DNA from: Acidovorax sp. DW039
GTDB taxonomy: Bacteria > Pseudomonadota > Gammaproteobacteria > Burkholderiales > Burkholderiaceae_C
NCBI RefSeq assembly: GCF_037101375.1
Contig: NZ_AP029019.1
Span: 4,517,001-4,581,000, forward strand
Direction: 5' to 3'
DNA length: 64,000 nucleotides
The notes beneath the pieces are model-generated. The model searched no databases. It was not told the origin of the DNA and worked only from the letters and a program-made list of their open reading frames with translations. Of the stretch, positions 36,512-45,017 are shown in pieces (the first letter of the stretch is position 1; each line of letters begins with the position of its first letter). The translations under genes were made by a program, and so were the position numbers.

Positions 36512-36580
36512 GCTCAACATTTGATATGAGAGTATCGACCCGGCTTGCCGGGGCGAGTCCACTCGATGGAAGGGTTAGGC
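36512..36580 (-). repeat. attC-like recombination site
   Basis: Read on the minus strand, the site starts GCCTAAC (matching RYYYAAC), contains the inner hairpin CCCGGC-AA-GCCGGG, and ends CATATCAAATGTTGAGC, with GTTGAGC matching GTTRRRY. Length is 69 bases. The stop codon TAA of the preceding gene lies inside the first core site, which is common in integron cassettes. The arms are imperfect, so it may be a decayed attC. Confidence 0.6.
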
Positions 36581-37192
36581 TGCTGGCGAATGACCCCTCT
36601 GTGTATTGAAGTCTGAAAGCAGCTTTTCGACATCGTATTGAAAGCCAAGGCGAATCGAGGCTTTTGTTCTCTCCAGATCTCCGATGAACTCAGAGAGGTA
36701 GACCCTTGTCTTTCCAAACGTGAAAGACGTTGATGCTGAGACATTTTCTCGTGCATTGACGGGACTTGCGATGACTGCGAGTAGTAGCGATCCAATTAAG
36801 GCGATTGGAAATTGCATTCGGCCGCCGAGCATCCCGATGTAAGGCTCAGAGACGAATTCGACCTTCTTCGGCATCTCGCCTTCATGCAGCAAGGCACACC
36901 GGATGATGCTGTAAACCAGATCTTCAAATTTCGTGCTTTGGTTGGGATGACTAGATCCGCTGAACTCGAATGTCAGATCCTTGCTTTGAGACGGTGTGCC
37001 ATTGGTCAAAGACCAAAGGACAAATGGCAAGTTGTCCCTTAGAAAGCTTTTACATCGGTCTGTTGTTCTCTTGCTTGGGTACAGACGCTTCGCAGTGCCA
37101 TCAATAGCAATCGCCAGCTGTATGAATGCGTTCTCGGCATCGCCGATTGAGAGCTTGTTCATGCACTCGTCGATCCTGGCTCCGATACTCAT
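36575..37192 (-). CDS. Cassette-borne hypothetical protein with possible HEPN motif
   Basis: 205 aa, no family recognised with certainty. The N-terminal half is helical (NAFIQLAIAIDGTAKRLYP). Residues 90-105 read DLVYSIIRCALLHEGE, where R98-x4-H103 fits the RX4-6H motif of HEPN nucleases found in toxins and phage defence. A hydrophobic stretch (FPIALIGSLLLAVIASPV, about 128-145) may be a buried helix. The start ATG 37192 lies immediately after the cassette core site GTTAGGC, and the stop TAA lies in the attC-like site. Codon use is AT-richer than in neighbours, pointing to transfer. RNase activity is a hypothesis. Confidence 0.7.
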   Translation of the reverse strand: MSIGARIDECMNKLSIGDAENAFIQLAIAIDGTAKRLYPSKRTTDRCKSFLRDNLPFVLWSLTNGTPSQSKDLTFEFSGSSHPNQSTKFEDLVYSIIRCALLHEGEMPKKVEFVSEPYIGMLGGRMQFPIALIGSLLLAVIASPVNARENVSASTSFTFGKTRVYLSEFIGDLERTKASIRLGFQYDVEKLLSDFNTQRGHSPAA

Positions 37193-37551
37193 CTCAGCAG
37201 CCTAACGTGATGAATCCCGCAAAACCTGCAGGATAAACCGGACGGTGCGGGATCTTCTGGACACTGATTTCTCCTTGGGATTGCTTGCAGCATAGGTTTG
37301 CAAGGGACGACCTGATCAAACGTCCCCATATAAAAATTCTGTGAAACCCGGCACGCGTCAGCTCGGCAAACTATAGCTTGTCGTAGGCAGACATCGGGAT
37401 TTCCAACAACAACGTGCAGCAAATCAAAGGCAGCTTCCGGGTGGCTCTTCTGAACGGCGGTTAAGGGTCCAAAGCGGAAGTAGGTATCTTTGAATATCGG
37501 GCGTTTACCTACAGCACCGCGGGCAAAAAAACCTATGGAAGTAGTCTTTGG
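37193..37551. other. Low-GC intergenic region upstream of the cassette
   Basis: 359 bases. It contains the GCCTAAC core (37200-37206) and an inverted repeat ATCCCGCA / TGCGGGAT just beyond it (about 37213-37253). That repeat could be half of another attC or an attI-like site, but no second core site was found. Short frames present here lack ribosome-binding sites. Confidence 0.5.
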
Positions 37552-37899
37552 CTAACCCGCCTGGGAGCGCTCCCGGTTATCCCAATGGCGTACTTGCGAG
37601 CCTTTGTCGGGGCATGCTTTTTCCCAGCTGGCGAGTTGCACTGGGGCTTTGTACCGAGCTTCCAGCTCTGTTTGGAACTGAATGATTTTGGCAGGCGGTG
37701 TATGGGTGCAGACCAAGATCAAAACCCGCGTCGGGCCTTGGCGCACGACCTCATCCACTGCAGGTGTCGCAAGCTTCCACTTGACGCCTCCGACTTCATA
37801 GCCATCAGGGGTGATGACTACGCCGACCATCTGAGCAACGCACGCAGAACTGGCGAGCGTAAACATCGCGAGCAACGTGAAACTGCGAAGAAATCTCAT
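37552..37899 (-). CDS. Small secreted hypothetical protein
   Basis: 115 aa with an N-terminal signal peptide (MRFLRSFTLLAMFTLASSAC, cleavage probably after ACVA). The mature part contains ITPDGYEVGGVKWKLATPAV and ILVCTHTPPAKIIQFQTELE, with two Cys that could form a disulfide. No family was recognised. GC is lower than in the adjacent nir operon and similar to the cassette next to it, so it may belong to the same acquired segment. ATG 37899 is the only reasonable start. Confidence 0.65.
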   Translation of the reverse strand: MRFLRSFTLLAMFTLASSACVAQMVGVVITPDGYEVGGVKWKLATPAVDEVVRQGPTRVLILVCTHTPPAKIIQFQTELEARYKAPVQLASWEKACPDKGSQVRHWDNRERSQAG

Positions 37900-38129
37900 A
37901 GTAGTTTCCAGTTAACGATTGTCCCGTACTGCTTTGTACAAGGAGGCATTCTGAATGTGGGCTTCTAGCCGATAGTACCCATTCGCGAACGCGTTGCACA
38001 TGAGCCTGAAGCGAACCTTCGCGCTGCCTCAGACTCTCTCAGCGACAGATCACCACCGCTCTAACTCACCCGCTTGGCTGTATCTGACTTTGTTGGCAAG
38101 GAACACTTCGCCGAGTGTTGTTCGCCGCT

Positions 38130-39854
38130 TCAGTGCGACGTCCCTTCGCTGCGCGAAATCTTGTTCCACACGTTGTACTTGCCCACGGGCTTGCTCATGG
38201 GCAGGCGCTTGACTTCCTTGAAGGTCTGCGCGTCGTACACCACCACGGCGCCGTCCATCTCCCACACGCTGGCCAGGGCGTAGCGGCCGTCCTTGGTGAA
38301 CTCGATGTGCGCCAGCGTCTTGCCCGGCTCGCGCACCTGGGTCACCACCTCCAGCGTGCGCTTGTCGATGATGGTGAGCGTGTCCTTGGCGGCCGGGCTC
38401 ATCATCGAGTCGGTCCAGGCGTAGGGTGTCTTTTCGTGGCTGCGCATGAAGAAGCCCGGCCCTGGCGTGGCAATGGTGCGCACCGGCTTCCAGGTCTTCA
38501 TGTCCACCACGTCGATGGCGCCGCCTTGCAAGTTGGGGCTGGCCAGTACCGTGGTGCCGTTCCAGCCAAAGGTGATGCCCGAGCCCAGGTGCGGCATACC
38601 GGCAATGGGCAGGTCGGCCACCTTGCGACGGATGTCCAGGTTCACCACCTGGGCGGTGGCACCCGGGGCCACCGCAGCGGGTGCGGGGGCATCGGCTTTG
38701 CCGGATGCGACAGCGCCATCGGCCTGCCGTGGGCGCGTGGCACCCAGCACGTAGGTATAGGTCTGGTCAAAGAAGAAGTCGTCCAACGGCTCCTCCAGCG
38801 CAGTGCGCCGCACGCCCTGAAAGCCCGGCTTGGCAATGGATTCGCCCATGCGGTAGTCGTGCACATAGCCGTCGTGGATGGGGGCAGCGGCTGGGTCGTA
38901 CGAAATCTCCCACAGCTCGGGCACGTCCTTGAGGGCCACCACAAAGCTGCGGCGCGGCGTGGCGTCATACACCGCCGACACGCGCGATGCCTGCTTGCCG
39001 TCGAGCGTGGTGGCGGGGTAGTTGCGCACCAGGTTCAGGTCGGCATCGAACAGCACCACGTTACGCGGCAGGTAGTTGGCGGCCATCACCCAGCGGCCGT
39101 CGCCGCTCACGGCCACGTTGCGCATATTCAAGCCCGCACGCACCTCGGCCACCACGCGCAGGCGCCACAGGTCGTACTTGGTGATCCAGCCATCGCGCGA
39201 GCCAAAGAACACATAGCGCCCATCGGGCGTGAACTTGGGGCCACCGTGCAGCGCGTAGCGGCTGGCAAAGCGGGTGATGACTTCCAGCTTGTCACCATCG
39301 AGCACCGACACATGGTGGTCGCCCCCTTCCACCACCACGAACAGGTTCATGGGGTCGGCAGACCACACCGGCTTGGCGGGCTCATCGGCAGGCACGGGAG
39401 TGACCACGCGGGATGTGCGGATGTCCTCATCGCCCCAGGTGGGCGCGACGGGCGCGGGGCTGCGCACCCACTGCGCCAGCGCCTGGATTTCCGCACTGCT
39501 CAGCGTGGCGGCAAACGCAGGCATCTGCGTAGCGGGGCGGCCCTGGCTGATGACGCGCAACACCTCCGCCGGGCGCACGCGTTCCAGGCTCTCTGGCAGC
39601 AGCGCCGGGCCCATGGCGCCCGTGCGCTGCGGTGCGTGGCACACGGCGCAGTGCTGCTGGTACAAGGCCGGGGCAGCGGGTACGGGTGCGAGTAAAGGCG
39701 CGGGTACAGGTGCGGGTACGGCGGCCGCTGCTGCCGTGGCAGGTGCAGAAGTCTCCGCAAGTGCTGCGCCCGAGGCAGCCAGCAGGCCTGCGGCGCACAA
39801 GGACAGCACAGCCAGCCCGTGCACGGTGAGGGTCAGGCCGTGATCACTGCGCAT
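38130..39854 (-). CDS. nirN: NirN: c-type cytochrome with d1-type domain (dihydro-heme d1 dehydrogenase)
   Basis: 574 aa periplasmic protein. It has a signal peptide (about 1-33), an Ala/Pro linker, a cytochrome c domain with CAVCH (69-73) and axial-Met candidate ATQMPAF, then an eight-bladed propeller. Blocks GDHHVSVLDGDKLEV, then LHGGPKFTPDGRYVFFGSRD, and the ending MSKPVGKYNVWNKI-EGTSH match NirN rather than the nitrite reductase NirS. NirN catalyses the last oxidation in heme d1 formation. The Ala/Pro linker (about 40-63) is longer than usual. It is the last gene of the operon, overlapping nirJ by 11 bases. Confidence 0.92.
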   Translation of the reverse strand: MRSDHGLTLTVHGLAVLSLCAAGLLAASGAALAETSAPATAAAAAVPAPVPAPLLAPVPAAPALYQQHCAVCHAPQRTGAMGPALLPESLERVRPAEVLRVISQGRPATQMPAFAATLSSAEIQALAQWVRSPAPVAPTWGDEDIRTSRVVTPVPADEPAKPVWSADPMNLFVVVEGGDHHVSVLDGDKLEVITRFASRYALHGGPKFTPDGRYVFFGSRDGWITKYDLWRLRVVAEVRAGLNMRNVAVSGDGRWVMAANYLPRNVVLFDADLNLVRNYPATTLDGKQASRVSAVYDATPRRSFVVALKDVPELWEISYDPAAAPIHDGYVHDYRMGESIAKPGFQGVRRTALEEPLDDFFFDQTYTYVLGATRPRQADGAVASGKADAPAPAAVAPGATAQVVNLDIRRKVADLPIAGMPHLGSGITFGWNGTTVLASPNLQGGAIDVVDMKTWKPVRTIATPGPGFFMRSHEKTPYAWTDSMMSPAAKDTLTIIDKRTLEVVTQVREPGKTLAHIEFTKDGRYALASVWEMDGAVVVYDAQTFKEVKRLPMSKPVGKYNVWNKISRSEGTSH

Positions 39855-41067
39855 GGCTCACCTCCATGAAGTGCACTGGATGCTGGGTCACCGGTTCGGC
39901 CACGGCCAGATACTCGGTGCCTGTTTCCTCGTCCGTCAGGTAGCAGCCGGGGTCAGGCGCCCAGGCATTGCCCGTGAGCTGCTGCGCACGCACCCGCGTG
40001 TTGCCGCCGCACAGGCTGAAATACTGGCACGCAGCGCAGCGCCCTTGCACCGGCCGGGGCTGGGCCTTGAGGCCTGCCATCAGCGGGTCACTGGTGTCAG
40101 CCCAGATGGCAGAAAAAGGCCGCTCGCGCACGCTGCCCAGGTCGTGGTGCCACCACATGGTGTCGGGGTGTACATGGCCCAGGTTGTCGATGTTGGCCAC
40201 ATTCACACCGCTGGCGTTGCCGCCCCAGGCCTGCAGGCGCGCACGCAGATCGGCGTGCCAGCGCGGCATGCGCTGCTGCACCCACTGCAACAGGTAGGCA
40301 CCATCGGCATCGTTGTTGCCGGTCACGTAGTCCTCACCTCGCTCGTCCCGCGCAGCCTGCCAGGCGCGCTCAAACAGCAAATCCAGCGCCTCGCGCGTGG
40401 CCGTGAAGTGCGCGTCCTTGCCCCGGTGGATGTTGCCCCGCCCGGCGTAGTTGAGGTGCGAGAAGTAGAACTTCTGCGCGCCCTCTTCGCGCATCAGGGC
40501 CAGCAAGGCGGGCAGGTCGTGCGCGTTCATCGAGGTCATCGTGAAGCGCAGGCCCACCTTCACGCCCCGCTCGCCCAGGTGGCGCACGGCGGCCAGGCTG
40601 CGGTCAAACGCACCGTCCAGACGGCGGAACTTGTCGTGCGTGGGCTTGAGGCCATCGAGGCTGATGCCCACGTAGTCAAAGCCTGCGGCGGCCACCCGGT
40701 CGGCCATGGGCTCGTCAATGAGCGTGCCGTTGGTCGACAGGCCCACATAAAAGCCCATGGCCCGCGCACGCGCCGCAATGTCGAACAGGTCCGGGCGCAT
40801 CAGCGGCTCACCGCCCGAGAGGATCAGCACCGGCACGCCATAGCCGCGCAGGTCGTCCATCACCGTGAACACCTCGTGGGTGCTCAGTTCGCCCGCGTAG
40901 TCGTGGTCGGCCGACAAGGCATAGCAGTGTTTGCAGGTGAGGTTGCAGCGGCGAATCAGATTCCAGATGACTACGGGGCCCGCAGCCCTGCGCTCGCGCA
41001 CGCTGGGGTACTGCCCTTCGGCCTCGGCGCGGGCCAGCTCGCGCATGTATTGGCTGATGCGAAACAT
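39844..41067 (-). CDS. nirJ: Heme d1 biosynthesis radical SAM protein NirJ
   Basis: 407 aa. The radical SAM cluster motif is CNLTCKHC (C41, C45, C48), followed by LILSGGEPLMRPDLF and VGISLDGLKPTHDKFR. A C-terminal SPASM-like region (CAACQYFSLCGGN, plus a late Cys in DPGCYLTD) may bind a second cluster. NirJ replaces two propionate side chains of didecarboxysiroheme with keto groups. It lies 13 bases after nirH and overlaps nirN. Confidence 0.96.
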   Translation of the reverse strand: MFRISQYMRELARAEAEGQYPSVRERRAAGPVVIWNLIRRCNLTCKHCYALSADHDYAGELSTHEVFTVMDDLRGYGVPVLILSGGEPLMRPDLFDIAARARAMGFYVGLSTNGTLIDEPMADRVAAAGFDYVGISLDGLKPTHDKFRRLDGAFDRSLAAVRHLGERGVKVGLRFTMTSMNAHDLPALLALMREEGAQKFYFSHLNYAGRGNIHRGKDAHFTATREALDLLFERAWQAARDERGEDYVTGNNDADGAYLLQWVQQRMPRWHADLRARLQAWGGNASGVNVANIDNLGHVHPDTMWWHHDLGSVRERPFSAIWADTSDPLMAGLKAQPRPVQGRCAACQYFSLCGGNTRVRAQQLTGNAWAPDPGCYLTDEETGTEYLAVAEPVTQHPVHFMEVSHAQ

Positions 41068-41080
41068 GTTCAGTCGTCCT

Positions 41081-41563
41081 TCAGTCTTCCTTCAGGCGCA
41101 GGCCTGTCTTCTTGAGCACTGCGCTGGAATAGAGGATGTCGTGCTGACGGCAATGCGCCCCCAGCAATTGGGCAATGTGGGTGGCCTGCTCGCTCACCTC
41201 GTCGCGGCTGCGCCCATGCAGCATGGCAAACAGGTTGTAAGGCCACACAGGTAGGCTGCGCGGGCGCAGGTAGCAGTGGCTCACCCCCGGCAGCAGGGCC
41301 ACCTGGCGTGCCAGGGCGTCCACCTCGGCATCCGCAACATCCCACACGCTCATGCCGTTGGCGGTAAAGCCCAGCTTGTAGTGGTGAGGCACCGCGCCCA
41401 CGCGGCGGATCAGCCCCGTCTCCAGCATCTCGCCCAGGCGCTGGCGCACGCGCTCGCCGCTCACGCCCAGGGCTGCGCCCACTGCGTCGTACGGCCGGGC
41501 CACGAGGGGTAGGCCCGCCTGCGTGGCGGCGATCAGCGCCCGGTCAAACGCATCCAGCGCCAT
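41081..41563 (-). CDS. nirH: Siroheme decarboxylase subunit NirH (AsnC/Lrp-like)
   Basis: 160 aa. A winged-helix N-terminus (VARPYDAVGAALGVSGERVRQRL) and AsnC-type ligand domain (VGAVPHHYKLGFTANGMSVW, LPVWPYNLFAMLHG) match NirH. With NirD/L/G it decarboxylates siroheme to 12,18-didecarboxysiroheme. The His-rich segment VPHHYKLG is in the active-site region of the family. It overlaps nirG by 20 bases. Confidence 0.93.
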   Translation of the reverse strand: MALDAFDRALIAATQAGLPLVARPYDAVGAALGVSGERVRQRLGEMLETGLIRRVGAVPHHYKLGFTANGMSVWDVADAEVDALARQVALLPGVSHCYLRPRSLPVWPYNLFAMLHGRSRDEVSEQATHIAQLLGAHCRQHDILYSSAVLKKTGLRLKED

Positions 41564-42050
41564 GGGGCACCTCCAGCGGCGGGGGCAGTGTCACGCCCGG
41601 TGGCAGCAGCGGCAGGCGCAGCTCCACGCGGTATTCGCGCTCCTTGGGAAAGGCGTGCACCTTCAGGCCCGTGGTGTCTTCAATGCGCTGCAGCACCTGG
41701 CGGGCCAGCGCGGGCGACTCGGCAGCCACCACAAACCACATGTTCAGCGCGTGCTCACGCCGGTAGTTGTGGGCCACCTCGGGCAGGGCGTTCACCTGCG
41801 CGGCCACGCCATCCCACTGCGCCTCGGGGGCGGACAGCGCCGCCAGCACAAACTGCCCGCCTGCGCGTTCGATCTGGAACAGCGGGCCAAAACGGGTGAG
41901 GTAGCCCTCATTCAGTAAGCGCTGCAGGCGCTGCAGCACGTCCTGCTCGGTCGTGCCCAGCGCCTGGGCTACTGCGGCATAGGGTTCATCCACCAGCGGA
42001 AAGCCGCCGTGCAGATAGGCCATGAGCCGCAGGTCTTCAACCGATGGCAT
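41544..42050 (-). CDS. nirG: Siroheme decarboxylase subunit NirG (AsnC/Lrp-like)
   Basis: 168 aa from ATG 42050 (MPSVEDLRLMAYLHGGFPLV); the longer ORF start lies inside nirDL. Blocks FPLVDEPYAAVAQALGTTE, LTRFGPLFQIERAGG and VAHNYRREHALNMWFVVA are those of NirG/NirD-type subunits. It overlaps the upstream nirDL by 14 bases and nirH by 20, indicating tight translational coupling of the decarboxylase subunits. Confidence 0.93.
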   Translation of the reverse strand: MPSVEDLRLMAYLHGGFPLVDEPYAAVAQALGTTEQDVLQRLQRLLNEGYLTRFGPLFQIERAGGQFVLAALSAPEAQWDGVAAQVNALPEVAHNYRREHALNMWFVVAAESPALARQVLQRIEDTTGLKVHAFPKEREYRVELRLPLLPPGVTLPPPLEVPHGAGCV

Positions 42051-43146
42051 CGGCCACCCCTTCGTCCTGGGCCTGTGGCGCAGCAGCCGCAAAGCGCCGC
42101 GCACCGGTCTGCTTGAAGCGGCGGCGCGAGAACAGCACCTCACGCGGCACGCCCGCCAGGCCGCTGTGCTCCAGCGCGCGTTGCAGCACCTGCAGCACGG
42201 CAGAGCGATGGGCACCGTGCACCATGCAGTACAGGTTGTAAGGCCAACCCGTGGCGCGAGCACGGCGATAGGCGAGCGTGACCCCGGGCTGCGCCGCCAG
42301 GGCGCGGCCTGCGGCGTCCACATCGGCATCCGGCACATCCAGCACCGTCATGGCATTGGCGGCAATGCCCAGCTCGTGGTGGCGCACCACCACGCCAAAG
42401 CGTTTGAGCACGCCTTGGTGCAGCCATTGCTCCAGGGTGGTCTGCACTTGCGCAGGGGTGCAGGCCAGCCGCCGCGCCCAGTGGGCATAGGGTTGCTTCA
42501 CCAGGGGCAGGCCCTGCTCGGCCAGTGCGGCCAGCGGCCAGTCTTCCGCTGCCAGCATGGGCGTGGTACACACACTGGCAGAGGCCATGCCGTGGCGCAT
42601 CTGCGGGGTAAGCCCCTGCGCCGGACCGGTGGCCCGGTCAAAGGCCAGATCGAATGCCAGATCAATGCGATAGGGCCGCAGCATGGGCAGGCGCAGCACG
42701 GGCAGGCCGGTGTCGGCCTCCAGCAAGGCAATCGACTGTTCCACCTGTACGGTGCTCGCTCCCGTCATCACAAACCAGAGGTTGCGGGCGTTCTCGCGCT
42801 CGTAGTTGTGGTTGACGCCCGGGTGGGCAGACACGATGGCGGCCACGGCCTCCAGCCGGTCGGTGGGCACAGCCATGGCAGCCAGGGTGGACGCACCGCC
42901 GCTGCCGGGCGCAAACACGGCCCCAATGCGGCTGAGCACGCCGTCACGGGCACATTGGCGGTAGGCCTGCAGCACCTGCAAGCCCGACAGGCCCAGGGTG
43001 GCACCCACGGCAGCAAACGGCTCATCGCACAGCGGAAACCCGCGTTGCCAGACGTTGAGCAGGGCCAGGCGCTGGGCCGCGCTCAGGCCTGCATCATCGC
43101 CATCGGCCGCCCTGCATTCACCCGCTGTGGCAGTGTGGGGGGCCAT
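42037..43146 (-). CDS. nirDL: Fused siroheme decarboxylase subunits NirD-NirL
   Basis: 369 aa, two AsnC-like modules in one chain. The NirD part (about 20-180) has FPLCDEPFAAVGATLGLSG and HNYERENARNLWFVM. The NirL part (about 200-345) has LPLVKQPYAHWARRLACTP, VRHHELGIAANAMTV and GWPYNLYCMVHG. The fusion occurs in several denitrifiers. With NirG and NirH it supplies the complete siroheme decarboxylase. It starts 2 bases after the nirF stop. Confidence 0.94.
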   Translation of the reverse strand: MAPHTATAGECRAADGDDAGLSAAQRLALLNVWQRGFPLCDEPFAAVGATLGLSGLQVLQAYRQCARDGVLSRIGAVFAPGSGGASTLAAMAVPTDRLEAVAAIVSAHPGVNHNYERENARNLWFVMTGASTVQVEQSIALLEADTGLPVLRLPMLRPYRIDLAFDLAFDRATGPAQGLTPQMRHGMASASVCTTPMLAAEDWPLAALAEQGLPLVKQPYAHWARRLACTPAQVQTTLEQWLHQGVLKRFGVVVRHHELGIAANAMTVLDVPDADVDAAGRALAAQPGVTLAYRRARATGWPYNLYCMVHGAHRSAVLQVLQRALEHSGLAGVPREVLFSRRRFKQTGARRFAAAAPQAQDEGVADAIG

Positions 43147-43148
43147 GG

Positions 43149-44444
43149 TCAGAACCCCATGCGCTGCGCCCGCGCCGTGAAGAAGATGCCGCTGGGCGCA
43201 TCCACGGCCAGGGTTGCCAGCGTCTGGCGTGTGGCGGTGTCGATGATGCGCACAAGGTGGTCGTCACGGCAGCTGATCCACACCGCTTCGCCGCGTGGGG
43301 TGAACTCCATGTGCAGCACGGCCCTGCCGGGGCGCAGCGTGTCCACTACGCGCTGGCTGGGGGTGTCGATGACCTGCACCTGGTCATAGTCGGGCACGGC
43401 AAAGTTCACCCACACCTGACGGCCATCCGGCCGGGCCATCACAAACACGGGCTGGCCTGCCACCGGGATGCGGCCCACCTCCTGCCAGGTGGCGGTGTCT
43501 ACCACCAGCACCTCGTGGCGGCCTATGGCGGGCAGGTAGGCATGCCGCCCTGCCACGGCCCAGCCGCGCAAGTGGGGCATCTTGTACACGGGCAGCGGTT
43601 GCTGCCCCCGGCCATAGCCCGCCAGAATGCGACGCGCCACGGGTTGGGGCTCCCACAGGTCCACCATGGCGAGCCCATCCTCGCCAAACAGGCCTGCAAT
43701 GTAGTAGCGCCCGTCGGGGGTGACCAGCGCGTCGTAGGGCTGGCGGCCTATGCCTTCCAGCGTGTGCACGCGGGGGTTTGCCGGGTCGGCACAGTCGGCA
43801 ATGCAGATGGCCCCGGCGTCAAACAGGCTGTAGGCAAAGCGGCGCTGGGGCAGGTCTACCAGGCCCACCACCCGCGAGCGCCGCCCGTTTCCGTAGGTGG
43901 CGGGCAGGTCGGCCAGCAGGTCCAGCGTTTTGGCATCAAACACCTTCACCCCGCCGGGCACGTAGTTTTGCGCGGCCACCATGGTGCCATCGGCACTGAT
44001 GGCACCCCCGATGGAATTGCCCGCCTGCATCACCCGCCGCACGATGCGCTCGCGCAGCAAGTCCACCTGCGTCAAACCGCCGTCACGCCCGAACACATAG
44101 GCATCGCGTCCATCCCGCGAGAACACCACCGAGGCATGCGACAAATCCCCCAGCCCCGCCACTTCGCCCAGCAGGGCGCGGTGGCTGGTGTTGACGACGG
44201 TGATGGCTCCCCGCGCCCGCTGAATCACCACGCCCAGATCGCCCGTGCCCCGCATGTCGCCGGCGGCTCCGCCATGGGTGTCGGCCTGCTGCGCCACTGC
44301 AGCGCAGCCGCTGGCCCACAGCGGAGATGCGGCCATCAACGCCAGCCAGCCGCGTCGGGTGCCAGTCAAGTCTGGATGAGCAGTAGCAGCGGAAGCAGCC
44401 GAACGGCTGGAGCGATCGAACAGGGGATTAAACAGGGACTTCAT
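43149..44444 (-). CDS. nirF: Heme d1 biosynthesis protein NirF
   Basis: 431 aa. A signal with twin-arginine and lipobox features (TRRGWLALMAASPLWASGC, lipidated Cys near 47) precedes an eight-bladed propeller related to the NirS d1 domain, without a heme c motif. Diagnostic stretches are GAITVVNTSHRALLGEV, YKMPHLRGWAVAGRHAYLP and VLHMEFTPRGEAVWISCRD. NirF acts in the periplasm before NirN, forming the acrylate-bearing precursor. It overlaps nirC by 4 bases. Confidence 0.94.
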   Translation of the reverse strand: MKSLFNPLFDRSSRSAASAATAHPDLTGTRRGWLALMAASPLWASGCAAVAQQADTHGGAAGDMRGTGDLGVVIQRARGAITVVNTSHRALLGEVAGLGDLSHASVVFSRDGRDAYVFGRDGGLTQVDLLRERIVRRVMQAGNSIGGAISADGTMVAAQNYVPGGVKVFDAKTLDLLADLPATYGNGRRSRVVGLVDLPQRRFAYSLFDAGAICIADCADPANPRVHTLEGIGRQPYDALVTPDGRYYIAGLFGEDGLAMVDLWEPQPVARRILAGYGRGQQPLPVYKMPHLRGWAVAGRHAYLPAIGRHEVLVVDTATWQEVGRIPVAGQPVFVMARPDGRQVWVNFAVPDYDQVQVIDTPSQRVVDTLRPGRAVLHMEFTPRGEAVWISCRDDHLVRIIDTATRQTLATLAVDAPSGIFFTARAQRMGF

Positions 44445-44908
44445 GGGGCAGTTCTTGCAGGTTCTTCAGGAAAGCCCGTGGCCAGCTGCCGGGCTACCCA
44501 GTGCGCCTCATCCAACGTGAGCATGGCGCTCCAGCCCGGCATGGGCGTGCCCGGGCGGCCACCGTAAATGGTGGACGCCATGGACAGCAGCGGCTTGCCC
44601 TCCAGCGCCTGCGGCGTAAGCGCGGGCCCCAGCCCGCCCGTCAGCCGCATGCCGTGGCACGAGCCACAGTCCTGCCGCACCATGCGCACCAGCGCGCTCT
44701 GGCGTTGCAGAGACGGAACGGTAAAAGGTGCGCTCGCGCCTTGCGCTGCAGCGGCACATGCCACGGCAGCCAGCGCGATGGCGCACACCGCCCGCACGGC
44801 CGAAGCGGCACCCGTGCCCACGGAGCGCACAGCCTCATCCACCTGCGGCTGAAAGCCGGATCGGACAGGGGAAAGCCAGCGCAACACAGGGAACAGCACA
44901 GGAGGCAT
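44441..44908 (-). CDS. nirC: Small c-type cytochrome NirC (cytochrome c55x)
   Basis: 155 aa if started at ATG 44908. A GTG at 44821 would place the hydrophobic signal (VRAVCAIALAAVACAAAAQG) nearer the N-terminus and may be the true start. One heme c site CGSCH (81-85 in the long form) is followed by GMRLTGGLGPALTP and the axial-Met region GTPMPGWSAML. NirC is proposed as electron acceptor for NirF/NirN during d1 maturation. It is the first gene of the operon and overlaps nirF by ATGA. Confidence 0.87.
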   Translation of the reverse strand: MPPVLFPVLRWLSPVRSGFQPQVDEAVRSVGTGAASAVRAVCAIALAAVACAAAAQGASAPFTVPSLQRQSALVRMVRQDCGSCHGMRLTGGLGPALTPQALEGKPLLSMASTIYGGRPGTPMPGWSAMLTLDEAHWVARQLATGFPEEPARTAP

Positions 44909-44940
44909 GGGTGCATCGTGTCGCGGGTTGGAAGCGCCGT

Positions 44941-44958
44941 CCTTGCACTAAGTCAAGG
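44941..44958. promoter_or_regulatory. FNR/Dnr-like palindrome between nirC and nirE
   Basis: CCTTGCACTAAGTCAAGG has perfect outer arms CCTTG/CAAGG. The core TTGCA-CTAA-GTCAA resembles the CRP/FNR-family consensus TTGAT-N4-ATCAA with three mismatches. It lies 33 bases upstream of nirC and 60 bases upstream of nirE, so one anaerobic regulator could serve both. Confidence 0.5.
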
Positions 44959-45017
44959 TCGGGCCGGGCATTGCGTTTAAACATGTGGCCTGTTCCCATC
45001 CCACAACGAGAACCACG

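Larger units (their letters stand above)
36512..37206 (-). mobile_element. Probable single integron-type gene cassette
   Basis: A core site GTTAGGC (minus strand, 37206-37200) precedes the gene start by 7 bases, and an attC-like site follows the gene end. GC content is clearly lower than in the surrounding genes. No integron integrase was found in the window, so this would be an isolated cassette (attC without integrase). Confidence 0.5.

Noticed and set aside
37552..37560. GGCTAAC as a further integron core site
   Set aside because: The second position does not fit RYYYAAC, and no stem partner was found.
38130..39854. Possible nitrite reductase NirS
   Set aside because: Propeller blocks and the C-terminal ending match NirN, and the protein lies at the end of the heme d1 biosynthetic operon. 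No separate nirS was found.
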